Shown here: positions 23,195 to 31,817 of the stretch, piece by piece
Numbering within the stretch: position 1 is the first letter of the stretch
Layout of the letters: the number at the start of each line of letters is the position of its first letter
Assembly: GCF_000425845.1 (NCBI RefSeq)
Contig: NZ_KE384464.1
Location: 1 to 56,659 of the forward strand
DNA: 56,659 bases
Direction: 5' to 3'
From: Jeotgalicoccus psychrophilus DSM 19085
Lineage (GTDB): Bacteria; Bacillota; Bacilli; Staphylococcales; Salinicoccaceae
The notes under the pieces: model-generated
What the model saw: the letters and a program-made list of their open reading frames with translations, nothing else
What the model was told of the DNA's origin: nothing
Database searches by the model: none
Program-made: the position numbers and the translations under genes

Positions 23195-23440
23195 TTATAA
23201 CAGCGAATTTATAAAGTGCCCAACTGCCATCAGTACAAAGAAACTAAAGAACATTATTACATTTAATATAGTCAACCACTTATGTTTAGCTAGCAGACCA
23301 AAAGCAATTCCAAAAGGTGCAACAATGAAAGTCAGTAACCAGAAGGGGCTTGCTATTTGAAAGATTATATTTGGAACCCATAACAAAACACATGCCGCGA
23401 AACAAATGAGAGATAAAGTTCTAAATTTATTATTTTTCAT
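23195..23440 (-). CDS. Small membrane protein (three helices)
   Basis: 81 residues: basic start MKNNKFRTL, helices near 8-28, 31-49 and 55-76. It overlaps the end of the hydrolase gene by 11 bases and is probably translated from the same message. Function unknown. Confidence 0.6.
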   Translation of the reverse strand: MKNNKFRTLSLICFAACVLLWVPNIIFQIASPFWLLTFIVAPFGIAFGLLAKHKWLTILNVIMFFSFFVLMAVGHFINSLL

Positions 23441-24143
23441 ATTTATTGAGGAACATTTCTAAAGTTTTGTTATAAATCTCCGACTGATCCAGGTGAACAG
23501 TATGACCAGCGAACGGTATTATCGAAACATGAATGTTCTTATTCATTTTAGGGTATGACAATGCTCCGGCAGTCTCCCTTGGATTATTCTCACCGACTAT
23601 ATAAAGTACAGGGAAGTCCAACATCGATAAATCAGCTGTTTGATCAAATGGATACCAATCAGATTTCTCAGTTGTTTTAAGAAGTTTTTTCCAATCACCT
23701 TTGTGTATGCTGTTAAAGTATTCCTCAGCCTCAGGGTTACTAAGAATTTCTGCAGTTGATTCTTTATCTTTCTGATTTAAACTTTCCCAATCAGCCGGTT
23801 TTTCTGACATAATACCTGACAACGTTAAGCTGGTAACTTTCTCGGGATAAGTTTTCGCAAAGATTAAACCGGCAAGTGCGCCTAATGAACAACCGACAAT
23901 ATGTGCAGATTTAATATCGAGGTTATCAAGTGTTTCGGCTAGATCTTTGGCAGTGTTCTCGAAGTAATCGGAATAATCATTAGTAACAGATTTACCGTGT
24001 CCGCGCAGATCGGTTAATATTACTTCATATTTTTTATCAAAATACTCTTTCTGTAAATCAAGTTCAGTTTTTCCTGTTTGCAATCCTGTATGAAGAAAAA
24101 TAAGAGCTTCCCCCGTGCCTGATACCTCTGTGTGTAAAATCAT
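23430..24143 (-). CDS. Alpha/beta-hydrolase
   Basis: A 237-residue alpha/beta-hydrolase. The oxyanion segment is LIFLHTGLQTGK, the strand-4 motif DLRGHGKS at about residues 46-53, the nucleophile elbow GCSLGALAG (Ser near 86), the acid in YIVGENNPRE and the catalytic histidine in FAGHTVHLDQ near 213. Similar to carboxylesterase/lipase-like cytoplasmic hydrolases; substrate unknown. First gene of a minus-strand run; AAAGGGGA ribosome binding site. Confidence 0.85.
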   Translation of the reverse strand: MILHTEVSGTGEALIFLHTGLQTGKTELDLQKEYFDKKYEVILTDLRGHGKSVTNDYSDYFENTAKDLAETLDNLDIKSAHIVGCSLGALAGLIFAKTYPEKVTSLTLSGIMSEKPADWESLNQKDKESTAEILSNPEAEEYFNSIHKGDWKKLLKTTEKSDWYPFDQTADLSMLDFPVLYIVGENNPRETAGALSYPKMNKNIHVSIIPFAGHTVHLDQSEIYNKTLEMFLNKYEK

Positions 24144-24178
24144 AATATAATAGTCCCCTTTGAATTATGTTTTAACTG

Positions 24179-24359
24179 TTAATTCTGATGCTTCTTCTTT
24201 CGTTCTTTCTCCATCAGGATACCAATACTGATAAGAATAAATACCCCGAAAATTGAAAGTACAGCCATATCACCGCGGTTAGTAAGGGAGAAAGATACTA
24301 AAAGTATTACTCCAACTACTAATGAAATTTTTAAAAAAGTTAGCTTAATCATCATCATC
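24179..24359 (-). pseudogene. Small membrane protein gene with a one-base frameshift
   Basis: The frame from the ATG at 24359 reads MMMIKLTFLKISLVVGVILF and soon stops. In the next frame the rest of a 59-residue two-helix protein continues (SLTNRGDMAVLSIFGVFILI, then a basic tail KERKKKHQN). The join is at a run of five T on the minus strand (CTTTTTAG at about 24299-24306); one T fewer restores a single frame. It could also be a sequencing homopolymer error. Confidence 0.5.
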
Positions 24360-24390
24360 TGCTTTCCGCTTTGATTGAAGTTATAAAAAA

Positions 24391-24420
24391 AGACAGTGAT
24401 TTAATCAATCACTGCCGTCT
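24391..24420 (-). terminator. Hairpin upstream of the small membrane protein pseudogene
   Basis: CAGTGATT and AATCACTG pair around TAATC. On the minus strand a run of six T follows, so it can act as a terminator or attenuator in that direction. No gene feeding it from the right is seen. Confidence 0.5.
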
Positions 24421-24550
24421 AAAATTCATTACATCCATTATAGCAAACTTGTTTTTATTATTTAAGACTACTAAATCTATATCCCGATTTATATACTTAG
24501 ATAAAGAGAGAAAAAATCTATGAACATCTAAATCAAAGGGGATGTATTTG

Positions 24551-25078
24551 ATGGAATTAGGGCTTAAGACAAATGAAGTAAGGATTGTAGATTATACGAT
24601 TGAATGGGCTGATGAGTTTGAGAAGGTGAAACAAGGGCTGATTGACAGTACAGGTCTGACAGAGGAACGGATTGAACATATCGGCAGTACGGCAATTGAA
24701 GGCATGTCAGCTAAACCAGTTATCGATATACTCGTTGGAATTGATAATTTGAATCATGCTGATAAAAAACTGATGAAGTCTTTTGGCAAAGAGGGATTCT
24801 TAAGATTAAAAGTGAAACGGCCAGGTGAAATTGTAATGGCTAAGTTTAAAGATGATTCTTATCAGGTGAAGACTCATTTTATCCATCTTGTGGAATATCG
24901 GAAACAGTTATGGAATGATCTCATATTTTTTAGAGATTACTTAAATGAAAATGAGGAAGCAAGGAAGCAATATTTAAGTATTAAGGAAGAGTTTTTGAGT
25001 AACAAGTCAGAGGGTATAGTGGAGTATACAGATTATAAAGAGGCGTTCGTTAACAAGATTATTGAGAAGAGAAGTTGA
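24551..25078 (+). CDS. GrpB family protein (UPF0157, nucleotidyltransferase-like)
   Basis: 175 residues. The signature is ERIEHIGSTAIEGMSAKP followed by VIDILVGI (residues about 39-65): a nucleotidyltransferase-type GS motif with the downstream aspartate of the GrpB fold. YTIEWADEFEKVKQGL opens the domain. Some relatives are fused to or replace CoaE-like functions, but no reaction is established. The ATG at 24551 is preferred over one at 24542, because AAAGGGG is spaced for the later codon. Confidence 0.8.
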   Translation: MELGLKTNEVRIVDYTIEWADEFEKVKQGLIDSTGLTEERIEHIGSTAIEGMSAKPVIDILVGIDNLNHADKKLMKSFGKEGFLRLKVKRPGEIVMAKFKDDSYQVKTHFIHLVEYRKQLWNDLIFFRDYLNENEEARKQYLSIKEEFLSNKSEGIVEYTDYKEAFVNKIIEKRS

Positions 25079-25102
25079 TTTATCATATGAGGAGAGATCA
25101 AT

Positions 25103-25288
25103 TTGGAATATATAAATATATTGCTGCCGATAATAGTTTTTACGGTGGTTCTGTTATTTGTAAGTAATTCATCCCTGTTTAACTCACAGGGCAGCGATGC
25201 GAAGAACTCACCTGCGAATTCTTTACTTAAAGGGCTTATCGGAATAGAAATTGTTGTATTGATTTTGCTTTTGGCTCTACAGCTGTAA
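25103..25288 (+). CDS. Small membrane protein (two helices)
   Basis: 61 residues from a TTG start following GAGGAGAG. Helices near 5-20 and 43-60 flank a polar loop NSQGSDAKNSPAN. Close spacing to the next gene suggests an operon (16 bases). No family recognised. Confidence 0.55.
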   Translation: MEYINILLPIIVFTVVLLFVSNSSLFNSQGSDAKNSPANSLLKGLIGIEIVVLILLLALQL

Positions 25289-25304
25289 AAGGGGAGGGTT
25301 TATC

Positions 25305-25637
25305 ATGCTGGGGACGATAACCATCAATGATTTTAAGCTTTACGAAGGGGATATTGAACCACTCATTATTGGTGCTGTAGCTTTAATCGTTGTTTATTTG
25401 ATAATAGATATGATTGCCTGGAGAAAGTTTAAAAAAATCACATTTTATGCAGACGTACTGGCACCGATTACAGTGTTTGTATTAGCAATACTATTTTCAT
25501 TTGCTATTTGGCGAATTCAGGACTGGGCCATTATGATTCCATTTATTATGGTAATTGGCTACCTGCCTGTATCTATACTTCTGACAATAATTAAAGTAAT
25601 AGTGGTATTAATCAAGAAGATTAATAAGAGTACCTGA
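25305..25637 (+). CDS. Membrane protein of unknown function
   Basis: 110 residues with four hydrophobic stretches (about 17-36, 44-65, 74-92 and 93-105). AAAGGGGAGGG lies upstream of the ATG. It follows the TTG-started small membrane gene and may share its message. No family recognised. Confidence 0.6.
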   Translation: MLGTITINDFKLYEGDIEPLIIGAVALIVVYLIIDMIAWRKFKKITFYADVLAPITVFVLAILFSFAIWRIQDWAIMIPFIMVIGYLPVSILLTIIKVIVVLIKKINKST

Positions 25638-25676
25638 AAATAATTTTAGGTGCTTTTTTACAAAGGGGATTAGTCA

Positions 25677-25757
25677 TGTTTAATACAGAATTGATACATT
25701 CAAAGAGAGGAACTTTTGAAGTTTTTGTATATGGTCAGTTGTCTAGCTTATTTTGAC
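25677..25757 (+). pseudogene. N-terminal stub of an alpha/beta-hydrolase gene
   Basis: A 26-codon frame MFNTELIHSKRGTFEVFVYG then a stop. The first 20 residues look like the start of an alpha/beta-hydrolase/proline iminopeptidase-type protein (a conserved RGTFEVFVxG precedes the GPPLxxLHG block), and AAAGGGGA precedes it. The rest of the gene is absent: the next gene begins 29 bases on. It is a deletion remnant. Confidence 0.5.
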
Positions 25758-25786
25758 AAACGGAAAAATTATAAAGGGGAAACAAC

Positions 25787-26025
25787 ATGATTACTCAAAA
25801 TATTAGATACTTATACTTAAAATTTACTATTGATGCTGCAGGGGTTTTGGCCGCTGTTGGAATCCCTATATTACTTATAAACAATATTTACACCGATTCA
25901 GTGTCTAATGGTGGCTTTGAAGCGGGTATTAACATTTCGGGTCAGAACATGATTTTCTGACTGCCTTTATATTTTTGACTGTATTTTCTGCAGCAGTTTC
26001 CTTTATACTAAAAAAGATTAAATGA
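25787..26025 (+). pseudogene. Small membrane protein gene with a frameshift
   Basis: The frame from ATG 25787 (ribosome binding site AAAGGGGA) encodes a helix (AAGVLAAVGIPILLI) and stops at 25958-25960. The neighbouring frame then reads HDFLTAFIFLTVFSAAVSFI followed by LKKIK and stop, a proper second membrane helix with a basic end. A one-base change near 25945 joins the two into a protein of about 78 residues. Likely decayed. Confidence 0.5.
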
Positions 26026-26126
26026 TTATCTTGCAATGAAATAATGAAAGCAGGGGACAATGATGGGGATTAGAAACTTAAAATAAGATCGTTTGACCGC
26101 ATATTAAATTCTGGGAGATATTTAAC

Positions 26127-26870
26127 ATGGAAAATAATTGGGCAAACGAATTTTATAAAATGCAATATGAATTTATAGGTGATTATCCAGAAGGATATCA
26201 CACAGAATCAGCGAATGAAATCTTGGAACAGGCTGGTAAACCTGTACAGTCAATGCTTGAACTTGGGGCATGGGACGGCAGTATGGCACGTGCGCTTTCA
26301 AAGCATGTAAAGCAGATTACCACTGTAGAGTTAATCAAAGAAATGGCAGAGAAAGCTGAGTCTCTAAATCCGGATAATATTGAAACTATTCACGGCAGTT
26401 TTTATGATGTCAGCATTCCACAGAAATTTGATGCAATTATTTATATCGATGGATTTGGTGTGGGTACAGATGAAGACCAATTAAATCTGCTTAAGAATAT
26501 TAAACATTGGATGGAAGAGGACGGTTGTGCACTCATTGATATCTACCAGCCGGAGCATTGGAAAAAAGCGGATGGTATTGAAATGTATCTGAGTCCACGT
26601 ACGATGCCGCATATTAAACGCAGATATACTTATGATTTTGAAGAAGATATTATGATGGATACATGGTGGCATGAAAAAGATGAGAAGCTGAACAGCACTC
26701 AATATTTAAAATGCTATACACCTGACGAAATATATAAGTTGTGTAAACAGGCAGGATTAAATATTATTGGATATTATCCGCATGGTGCGATGGATTATGA
26801 AAGTATGAAGTACAATGAACATGCTTCGTTGGAAGAGTGCTTATCATACCGGATAAAAGTGATGAAATGA
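26127..26870 (+). CDS. Class I SAM-dependent methyltransferase
   Basis: 247 residues. SAM-binding motif I is SMLELGAWDGSMARAL (about residues 41-56), the acidic strand-2 residue is in TTVELIKEMAEKAESL, and the motif II/III region is FDAIIYIDGFGVGTDEDQLNLL (split: IIYIDGFGVG). The C-terminal part (YTYDFEEDIMMDTWWH, CYTPDEIYKLCKQAGLNI) matches small-molecule methyltransferases that end in a substrate lid. Target unknown. Ribosome binding site GGGAGA; single gene with terminator. Confidence 0.85.
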   Translation: MENNWANEFYKMQYEFIGDYPEGYHTESANEILEQAGKPVQSMLELGAWDGSMARALSKHVKQITTVELIKEMAEKAESLNPDNIETIHGSFYDVSIPQKFDAIIYIDGFGVGTDEDQLNLLKNIKHWMEEDGCALIDIYQPEHWKKADGIEMYLSPRTMPHIKRRYTYDFEEDIMMDTWWHEKDEKLNSTQYLKCYTPDEIYKLCKQAGLNIIGYYPHGAMDYESMKYNEHASLEECLSYRIKVMK

Positions 26871-26894
26871 CCAATTGATAAAATTGCACACAAA

Positions 26895-26929
26895 ATAAGA
26901 GGGCTTTCCATCCGGAGAGCCCTCTTATT
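26895..26929. terminator. Bidirectional terminator
   Basis: AATAAGAGGGCTTTCC pairs with GGAGAGCCCTCTTATT around a 4-base loop. Serves the methyltransferase (plus) and the AI-2E family gene (minus). Confidence 0.9.
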
Positions 26930-26941
26930 TTATATCTTCAG

Positions 26942-28024
26942 TTATCCGACGTCTTCAGTCGCTGTATCTTTAATTTCCTGACGTTTGTCATAGATGTTAA
27001 TAACGATAGTTTTAACAACCGCATAGAACGGAATTGCGAGTATGATACCCCAAATACCTGCGATGTTACCTGCGGCCAGTATCAATGTAATCACTGTCAG
27101 CGGGTGAACACTCAGTGCATTACCCATAATGTTTGGTGTTATCAAGTTCCCTTCTATTTGCTGTGCAATGAGCATGATAATTCCTACATAAACAGCCATG
27201 ATTGGATCTTGGAACAGTGCAATAATGATTGCCGGTATTACAGCAATATAAGGTCCTAAGAATGGAATAACATTAGTCACTACCCCGATCAGTGCGAGTA
27301 GGAACGCATATTCAAGTCCGATGATTAAGTAACCAATCAGGAGCAGGACCCCCACAATTAAACTGACAAATAACTGACCGACTATATATGATTTCAATGT
27401 ATGATCTATATCGCCAAGTGTTTTACGAACCCATGTTTTCTTTTCTCCTGAAAAGAACTTAGAAACAAAAGGTGTGAATTTCTTGTGGTCTACTAGAATA
27501 TAGATCAGGAAAAACGGAACGAGTACAAGAGCAAGTACACCAGAGAACAGACTCATTATGAATGAACCGATACCTGATCCGATAGTGGATGCCCAGTCCG
27601 TCAATTGTCCGGATACATTGTTAAGCTGATCCTGGACTGCATTCGGCATGTGCTCACGCTGAGTAAGGAAATATTCCACGTAACCTTCTACAGTGTTAAT
27701 AATTTCCGGAGCATTATCTACAAGAGAATTTAATTGCTCTGTAACAATCGGTGCGATAAGAATGTAAAACAGCCAAATGAGTAAACCCATCAAAGCAAAT
27801 ATTATAAGAATCGCTGACCACTTTGGAAATTTCTTTTTCACCAGAAAGTTTAAAATAGGTCTGGTCAGATAAAAAAGCACTCCGCCAAGCAGCAGTGGTA
27901 AGAAAATCGTTTGCACGACTGTTACAAGTGGAGAGAAGATACCCTGTAATTGAATAAGTAATAGAATAATAATTAAAGTGAAAATAACAGCGACAGCTGT
28001 TTGAAACCAACGTTTTTGTGTCAT
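26942..28024 (-). CDS. AI-2E family (UPF0118) transporter
   Basis: A 360-residue polytopic protein: two N-terminal helices (10-60), a helix at 70-92, a long extramembrane helical segment (about 95-150, ENTVEGYVEYFLTQ), and a C-terminal block of five helices containing YIVGQLFVSLIVGVLLLIG, NVIPFLGPYIAVIPAIIIAL and ALSVHPLTVITLILAAGNIA. These match the PF01594 family, which includes Na+/H+ antiporters and the E. coli TqsA protein. The true cargo cannot be told. AGGAGG precedes the ATG. Confidence 0.9.
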   Translation of the reverse strand: MTQKRWFQTAVAVIFTLIIILLLIQLQGIFSPLVTVVQTIFLPLLLGGVLFYLTRPILNFLVKKKFPKWSAILIIFALMGLLIWLFYILIAPIVTEQLNSLVDNAPEIINTVEGYVEYFLTQREHMPNAVQDQLNNVSGQLTDWASTIGSGIGSFIMSLFSGVLALVLVPFFLIYILVDHKKFTPFVSKFFSGEKKTWVRKTLGDIDHTLKSYIVGQLFVSLIVGVLLLIGYLIIGLEYAFLLALIGVVTNVIPFLGPYIAVIPAIIIALFQDPIMAVYVGIIMLIAQQIEGNLITPNIMGNALSVHPLTVITLILAAGNIAGIWGIILAIPFYAVVKTIVINIYDKRQEIKDTATEDVG

Positions 28025-28170
28025 TTAAAATAAATACCTCCTTATTCTAATGTATATACCCAAGTGACAGTAGAATATGAGGGGAAAACAAAAACGCGTA
28101 GGATAAAATAAGTAAATAGAGGATAAAAAGAAAGTCTGCTCAGTATCAAAATGTCCAGACTTTCTACAAT

Positions 28171-28644
28171 TCATTTCCTGCTCAGCGCAGTCCTGGGCCA
28201 GATTGCCAATGCAATGGGCGGAACAATACAGAGGACAAAAAAGACTATTGCTGCAGTTGCATATAGATTAGAACTTAAATTTAATGTGTCACGTAAGAAA
28301 GATTCATTTAAGCTGATTAATCCAATACAAGATAATGTCTGTATTGACATAAGCATTGTATTCATAGCGTTATATTGTAAATCTTTGTTTTCTTCAGTGA
28401 GTTTTACATAATTAAATTTCTTTCTAATGAATCTTAAAAAGTGAATTAATAACCATAATAATATCGCTAATAGAGGTGTAACAAACAATAATTCTTTAGG
28501 TCCGGACTGGCTTGGACTGTCACCTGAATACATTAATAGTATGCTGTCTGGTATATTGTCCCACGCAGATATCAAATGCAGCAGGTGAGCTCCTAATATT
28601 ATTAAACATAGTAAGGTGTTTAATAATGAAAATAAAAAATTCAT
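28171..28644 (-). CDS. Membrane protein of unknown function
   Basis: 157 residues with four or five helices (about 3-27, 53-70, 93-110, 126-150). TAGGAGA ribosome binding site. Not recognised. It lies between the AI-2E and NUDIX genes in the same direction, but 70-150 base gaps suggest separate transcripts. Confidence 0.6.
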   Translation of the reverse strand: MNFLFSLLNTLLCLIILGAHLLHLISAWDNIPDSILLMYSGDSPSQSGPKELLFVTPLLAILLWLLIHFLRFIRKKFNYVKLTEENKDLQYNAMNTMLMSIQTLSCIGLISLNESFLRDTLNLSSNLYATAAIVFFVLCIVPPIALAIWPRTALSRK

Positions 28645-28716
28645 TTTGAATAATCTCCTATCTCGTGATGAAATAACTAAATAATTGCTGGGATAGAATC
28701 ATAATGTAATATTTAA

Positions 28717-29163
28717 TTATTTAATATGTACATTCCAGGAGTCGTCATAATAAAACTCCGATAAAATTTCCGAATCCATCACTCTGAACATTTCATCAAA
28801 ATCATTCGCCAGGTTATAAGTAGCGAGTTCATACTTATCAATCCAGAACACTTCACCTTCATCAGAAGAGCGTAAGTCTCCATTATACTGATTCGTTTTA
28901 TACATCAGTACGATGTATCTTTCATCATTCTCAGTCTGGAACTGCTTCGTTCCGCATATTTTAGGATTTTTAATAACCAGACCAGTCTCTTCAAACACTT
29001 CTCTAATGACCGAATCCACAAAAGACTCATTCTTTTCAACTTTTCCACCGGGGAAAGTAACACCCGGCCAATTACTGCTGACACGATCTTGTATTAATAT
29101 CTGTCCCTGATCATTTTCTATCATACACATATTTGTGATTATTGCTTTTTCTGCTCTGGACAT
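28717..29163 (-). CDS. NUDIX hydrolase (8-oxo-dGTPase-like)
   Basis: 148 residues. The NUDIX box is complete: GGKVEKNESFVDSVIREVFE followed by ETGL (Gx5Ex7REUxEExGU, residues about 38-60). It is preceded by a substrate-binding strand WPGVTFPGG, as in MutT-type 8-oxo-(d)GTP diphosphatases. Reaction: splitting of an NDP-X compound with Mg2+. GGAGGTCACTATG gives a clear start. A cre-like site lies 104 bases upstream. Confidence 0.9.
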   Translation of the reverse strand: MSRAEKAIITNMCMIENDQGQILIQDRVSSNWPGVTFPGGKVEKNESFVDSVIREVFEETGLVIKNPKICGTKQFQTENDERYIVLMYKTNQYNGDLRSSDEGEVFWIDKYELATYNLANDFDEMFRVMDSEILSEFYYDDSWNVHIK

Positions 29164-29266
29164 AGTGACCTCCGAAATGAATTTTTCATTAACTATAGTT
29201 AAGACTTCGCAACTCTAATTAATACCAGTACTTCAATTTAATTTAAGTATATCTATTTAACTCATT

Positions 29267-29281
29267 TTGTAAACGTTTACT
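29267..29281. promoter_or_regulatory. cre-like site (CcpA operator)
   Basis: TTGTAAACGTTTACT fits the consensus WTGNAANCGNWNNCW at every fixed position. It lies in the divergent region between the NUDIX gene (minus) and the PspC remnant/lipoprotein genes (plus), so either direction could be controlled by carbon source. Confidence 0.6.
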
Positions 29282-29342
29282 CTATATAGTAGTATTTAAT
29301 TAAAGATAAAAAACGGGAGATCAAAAATAGGAGAGATCCTTC

Positions 29343-29524
29343 ATGGCTAAAAAGTTAAGAAAATCATCCACTGACAAAGCTCTGTTTGGAGTATGCGGCG
29401 GGATTGTGGAATACTTTAATAGTTCTTCATTTTTAGTAAGGATAATATTCTTTTTTACAGCCTCTGTGTCATTTTGGATATATATATAATACTTGCCTGG
29501 TACTTAGAAGAATCTTTGCTGTAA
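29343..29524 (+). pseudogene. PspC-domain protein gene disrupted in a TA repeat
   Basis: The frame from the ATG at 29343 reads KKLRKSSTDKALFGVCGGIV, the PspC signature, then a membrane helix and stops at 29487-29489 within a run of alternating T and A (GGATATATATATAATAC). Two bases fewer in that run give WIYIILAWYLEESLL, the normal PspC-domain ending, with a stop at 29522-29524. So a two-base slip in a dinucleotide repeat truncates the gene. It may be a fixed mutation or a reversible phase switch. Strong ribosome binding site (AGGAGAG). Confidence 0.7.
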
Positions 29525-29571
29525 ACCGTTTTACGCTGAGTTACAGATTAATTAATAAAGGTGAATATATT

Positions 29572-29946
29572 ATGAAATATTTTTCAATGCTATTTTTATC
29601 GTTATTCATATTGTCAGCATGCAGCAGCACGAGCGAAGTCTCTACCGTTAATGAAAGTTACGAAGGTGAATTGCCTTCAGCAGTTACAGAAAAGCCTGAA
29701 CAGGGTGATATATTCATGGTGGATAATGATTTATCAGAAAATGTTATCTATGCCTATATTGAAAAAGACAGTGAGGTTACTGTAAATGAGAATGAGGATA
29801 CTTTAGAAATACACTTTGATGAGCCTGGTGAAAGCGAAGATATAGCTGTGCAGATGATTGAATTCAGTCAAGGTTCTGAAATAGAGAAATTCAAATTTTA
29901 TATAAACGGTGTCGAGACACAATTGAAATCCCTTATCTACGAATAA
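29572..29946 (+). CDS. Small lipoprotein of unknown function
   Basis: 124 residues. The signal peptide MKYFSMLFLSLFILSAC ends in the lipobox LSAC, so the mature protein is anchored outside the membrane at Cys17. The mature part is acidic (PI low, many Glu/Asp) with beta-type segments such as DTLEIHFDEPGES. No family recognised. It follows the broken PspC gene by 47 bases. Confidence 0.75.
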   Translation: MKYFSMLFLSLFILSACSSTSEVSTVNESYEGELPSAVTEKPEQGDIFMVDNDLSENVIYAYIEKDSEVTVNENEDTLEIHFDEPGESEDIAVQMIEFSQGSEIEKFKFYINGVETQLKSLIYE

Positions 29947-30021
29947 TAAATTGCATATATTAGGGTAAACGAATAATAATTATGGAAAATAGTGACAGTG
30001 AAAATTAACAGGAGGGATAAC

Positions 30022-30255
30022 ATGGTCTTACTGGATATATTTTTTCTTATTCTTGCAACCGGTGGTTTGCTTTTATTCGCATATGGGTTAAACACAAACA
30101 GCAGTTTATCAGTATTTTTTGGCTCACTTTTTGTACTTGCACCAATAGCTTGGCTGACGCTTGGAGTTGCCTTTCTACCATTGACACCTGTTCTTGCACT
30201 TGTAATAATCTACGTGCTTCAGCGTAAAGACGTATTAGAACCGAAGGGAATATAA
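30022..30255 (+). CDS. Small hydrophobic membrane protein, paralogue of the gene at 19221
   Basis: 77 residues from the ATG at 30022, chosen for its GGAGGG ribosome binding site. Three helices; it shares GLLLFAYGLNTNSSLSVFFG and VLAPIAWLTLG.AFLPLTPVLAL with the 19221 protein. The two are 10.5 kb apart. Function unknown. Confidence 0.65.
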   Translation: MVLLDIFFLILATGGLLLFAYGLNTNSSLSVFFGSLFVLAPIAWLTLGVAFLPLTPVLALVIIYVLQRKDVLEPKGI

Positions 30256-30405
30256 AACAGTTTTTCAGAATGCCGGAACAAGGTGGAAAAATATATAAAC
30301 CAGATCTATTTAGCGGGAATGCTGCTTGCAGATGTAGTAATAATAGAGGTCAGATTCTATTTTTATATGAACTAACAGTTGGAATTATTAAATTTAAGAA
30401 AGAAG

Positions 30406-30501
30406 ATGAGTACAGATATGTTAGATAAAATTTTTAATATACCAATGGGACTAGTATCACTGTTTTCAATCATTATGATAATTTTACTATTGGTGAACTA
30501 G
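30406..30501 (+). CDS. 31-residue hydrophobic peptide
   Basis: A small frame encodes MSTDMLDKIFNIPMG followed by a single membrane helix LVSLFSIIMIILLLVN. Its form (short polar start, one hydrophobic helix) fits type I toxin-like or small regulatory membrane peptides, but no antisense RNA or strong ribosome binding site is evident. Tentative. Confidence 0.35.
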   Translation: MSTDMLDKIFNIPMGLVSLFSIIMIILLLVN

Positions 30502-30520
30502 ATACAAAGGATGAGAAATA

Positions 30521-30940
30521 ATGAGTATTAAAGTTAAAAGGAAACTATGGATTTTTGCGGCATTGATTCCTTTGAGGATAAAATACAACAATGAATCGGT
30601 CGGTGCACTATACGGTTCGCAGGAAATGGAAATTCCGACACATGAAGATAAAGGGGAACTAAAATATTATCAGCCTGTCGGTCGCAATGATCAGCTCCAG
30701 GTTAAGAGCGGGGATGTCGTGCAAATAGAAGAAACATTACTCGGAAAAGGCCTAAGTATTTTACTTGCGTTATTTATGATATACATATTTTTAAAAGTAC
30801 TTAGAATTATAGATTATACGGTTTATCTCAACTATGAAGCAATAATACAGATGGAACTCATTGTTTTCGGTATTATATTTTTCATTGGAATAATAGGGTT
30901 GTTTTTTAAAACTCATAAATTAGTCCTGCTGAACAGATAG
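30521..30940 (+). CDS. Membrane protein with N-terminal beta domain, paralogue of the gene at 33206
   Basis: 139 residues. An N-terminal soluble part (SIKVKRKLWIFAALIPLRIK, then GELKYYQPVGRNDQLQVKSGD) resembles a small beta-sandwich domain; two membrane helices follow (about 80-97 and 112-130). The protein at 33206-33622 has the same plan and motifs (VKRRTWLLG, GRLKYTQPLDRSHQIQVKDGD). AAGGATGAG precedes the ATG. Function unknown. Confidence 0.65.
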   Translation: MSIKVKRKLWIFAALIPLRIKYNNESVGALYGSQEMEIPTHEDKGELKYYQPVGRNDQLQVKSGDVVQIEETLLGKGLSILLALFMIYIFLKVLRIIDYTVYLNYEAIIQMELIVFGIIFFIGIIGLFFKTHKLVLLNR

Positions 30941-30951
30941 GACAGTACAAA

Positions 30952-30985
30952 AATCCCTCACTCCAATATTTCGGGGTGAGGGATT
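30952..30985. terminator. Terminator after the 30521 gene
   Basis: AATCCCTCACTCC and GGGTGAGGGATT pair with one bulge; T-rich sequence follows on the plus strand. Confidence 0.75.
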
Positions 30986-31043
30986 AACTTTTTTAAAGGG
31001 TTTATTAAATTAGATAATTGTACTAAAGCACGAGTCAGTTGTA

Positions 31044-31355
31044 TTAAGGAGCAAAGTCCATTTGACCAGTAACCAGTAAGAAAATCACGATGAACCAAAA
31101 AAGAAAGAGCGATGAGGAAAGGATTAAAGATATAATGGGAATGATATTTCTCTCCGTTTTTTTCACAAGTCCAATAATGGATAATATGATACCTACGCCT
31201 GTAAATACAAATGTTATATAATCTCCAATTAAATTTCCAGCGTTAGCTATTCTTGTAGGTGTTACAAAAACAATGAAGAAACAAATCACTCCTATGATTA
31301 GAGAACTATAGCTAATTACACCGTGTTTTTTTGAAGAAATTAATTCATTATTCAA
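31044..31355 (-). CDS. Membrane protein of unknown function (three helices)
   Basis: 103 residues from a TTG at 31355, with AAAGAGG 8 bases upstream; a longer frame to 31385 includes that site as coding sequence and is not favoured. Helices near 14-33, 42-66 and 73-98. The pattern (GVISYSSLIIGVICF, ...ILSIIGLVKKTERN) recalls small DUF4064-like or DUF6142-like proteins, but I cannot assign it. Confidence 0.6.
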   Translation of the reverse strand: MNNELISSKKHGVISYSSLIIGVICFFIVFVTPTRIANAGNLIGDYITFVFTGVGIILSIIGLVKKTERNIIPIISLILSSSLFLFWFIVIFLLVTGQMDFAP

Positions 31356-31385
31356 ACAAAAACCTCTTTCTTTAAAATAATTCAA

Positions 31386-31817
31386 CTTCGCATCAATTTA
31401 CCCAATAGGAATTATTCTACATTTTTTAATAAATTAGGACTTGATCTAAAAATTAATATTAAGAAATTTACATTAAGTAAACTACTGATTGTATTTCAAG
31501 GTAATCCTTCATTTTGAATTAAACTCACAGCCATAGTCTCTACCAGCCATTAACAATGCTAGAAAGAAACGTCGTAAATCATCTCCACTACTCTCTTAAA
31601 TAAAGACAACTTCAATAGTTATTTCATAACTCAGCAAGACATAAATATAAGATTTAACCATTACTTATTGTTTAACTCTAAAACTTCTGTAAATTTAATC
31701 TATAATAACTTACTTCATTAGTAAATTCATTCAGACACCTGTACAAAAGTAATTTATAGAATAAGGGTATTATTGATAGATATATACCAAAAATTTTGGA
31801 TTGAGGAATGTTTTAAA
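31386..31817. other. Gene-free stretch with a coding remnant
   Basis: No intact gene. On the minus strand 31509-31597 reads SGDDLRRFFLALLMAGRDYG and a few more residues before a stop; it looks like the C-terminal end of a lost gene but I cannot name it. The rest is very AT-rich with no clear promoter or hairpin. Confidence 0.4.
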
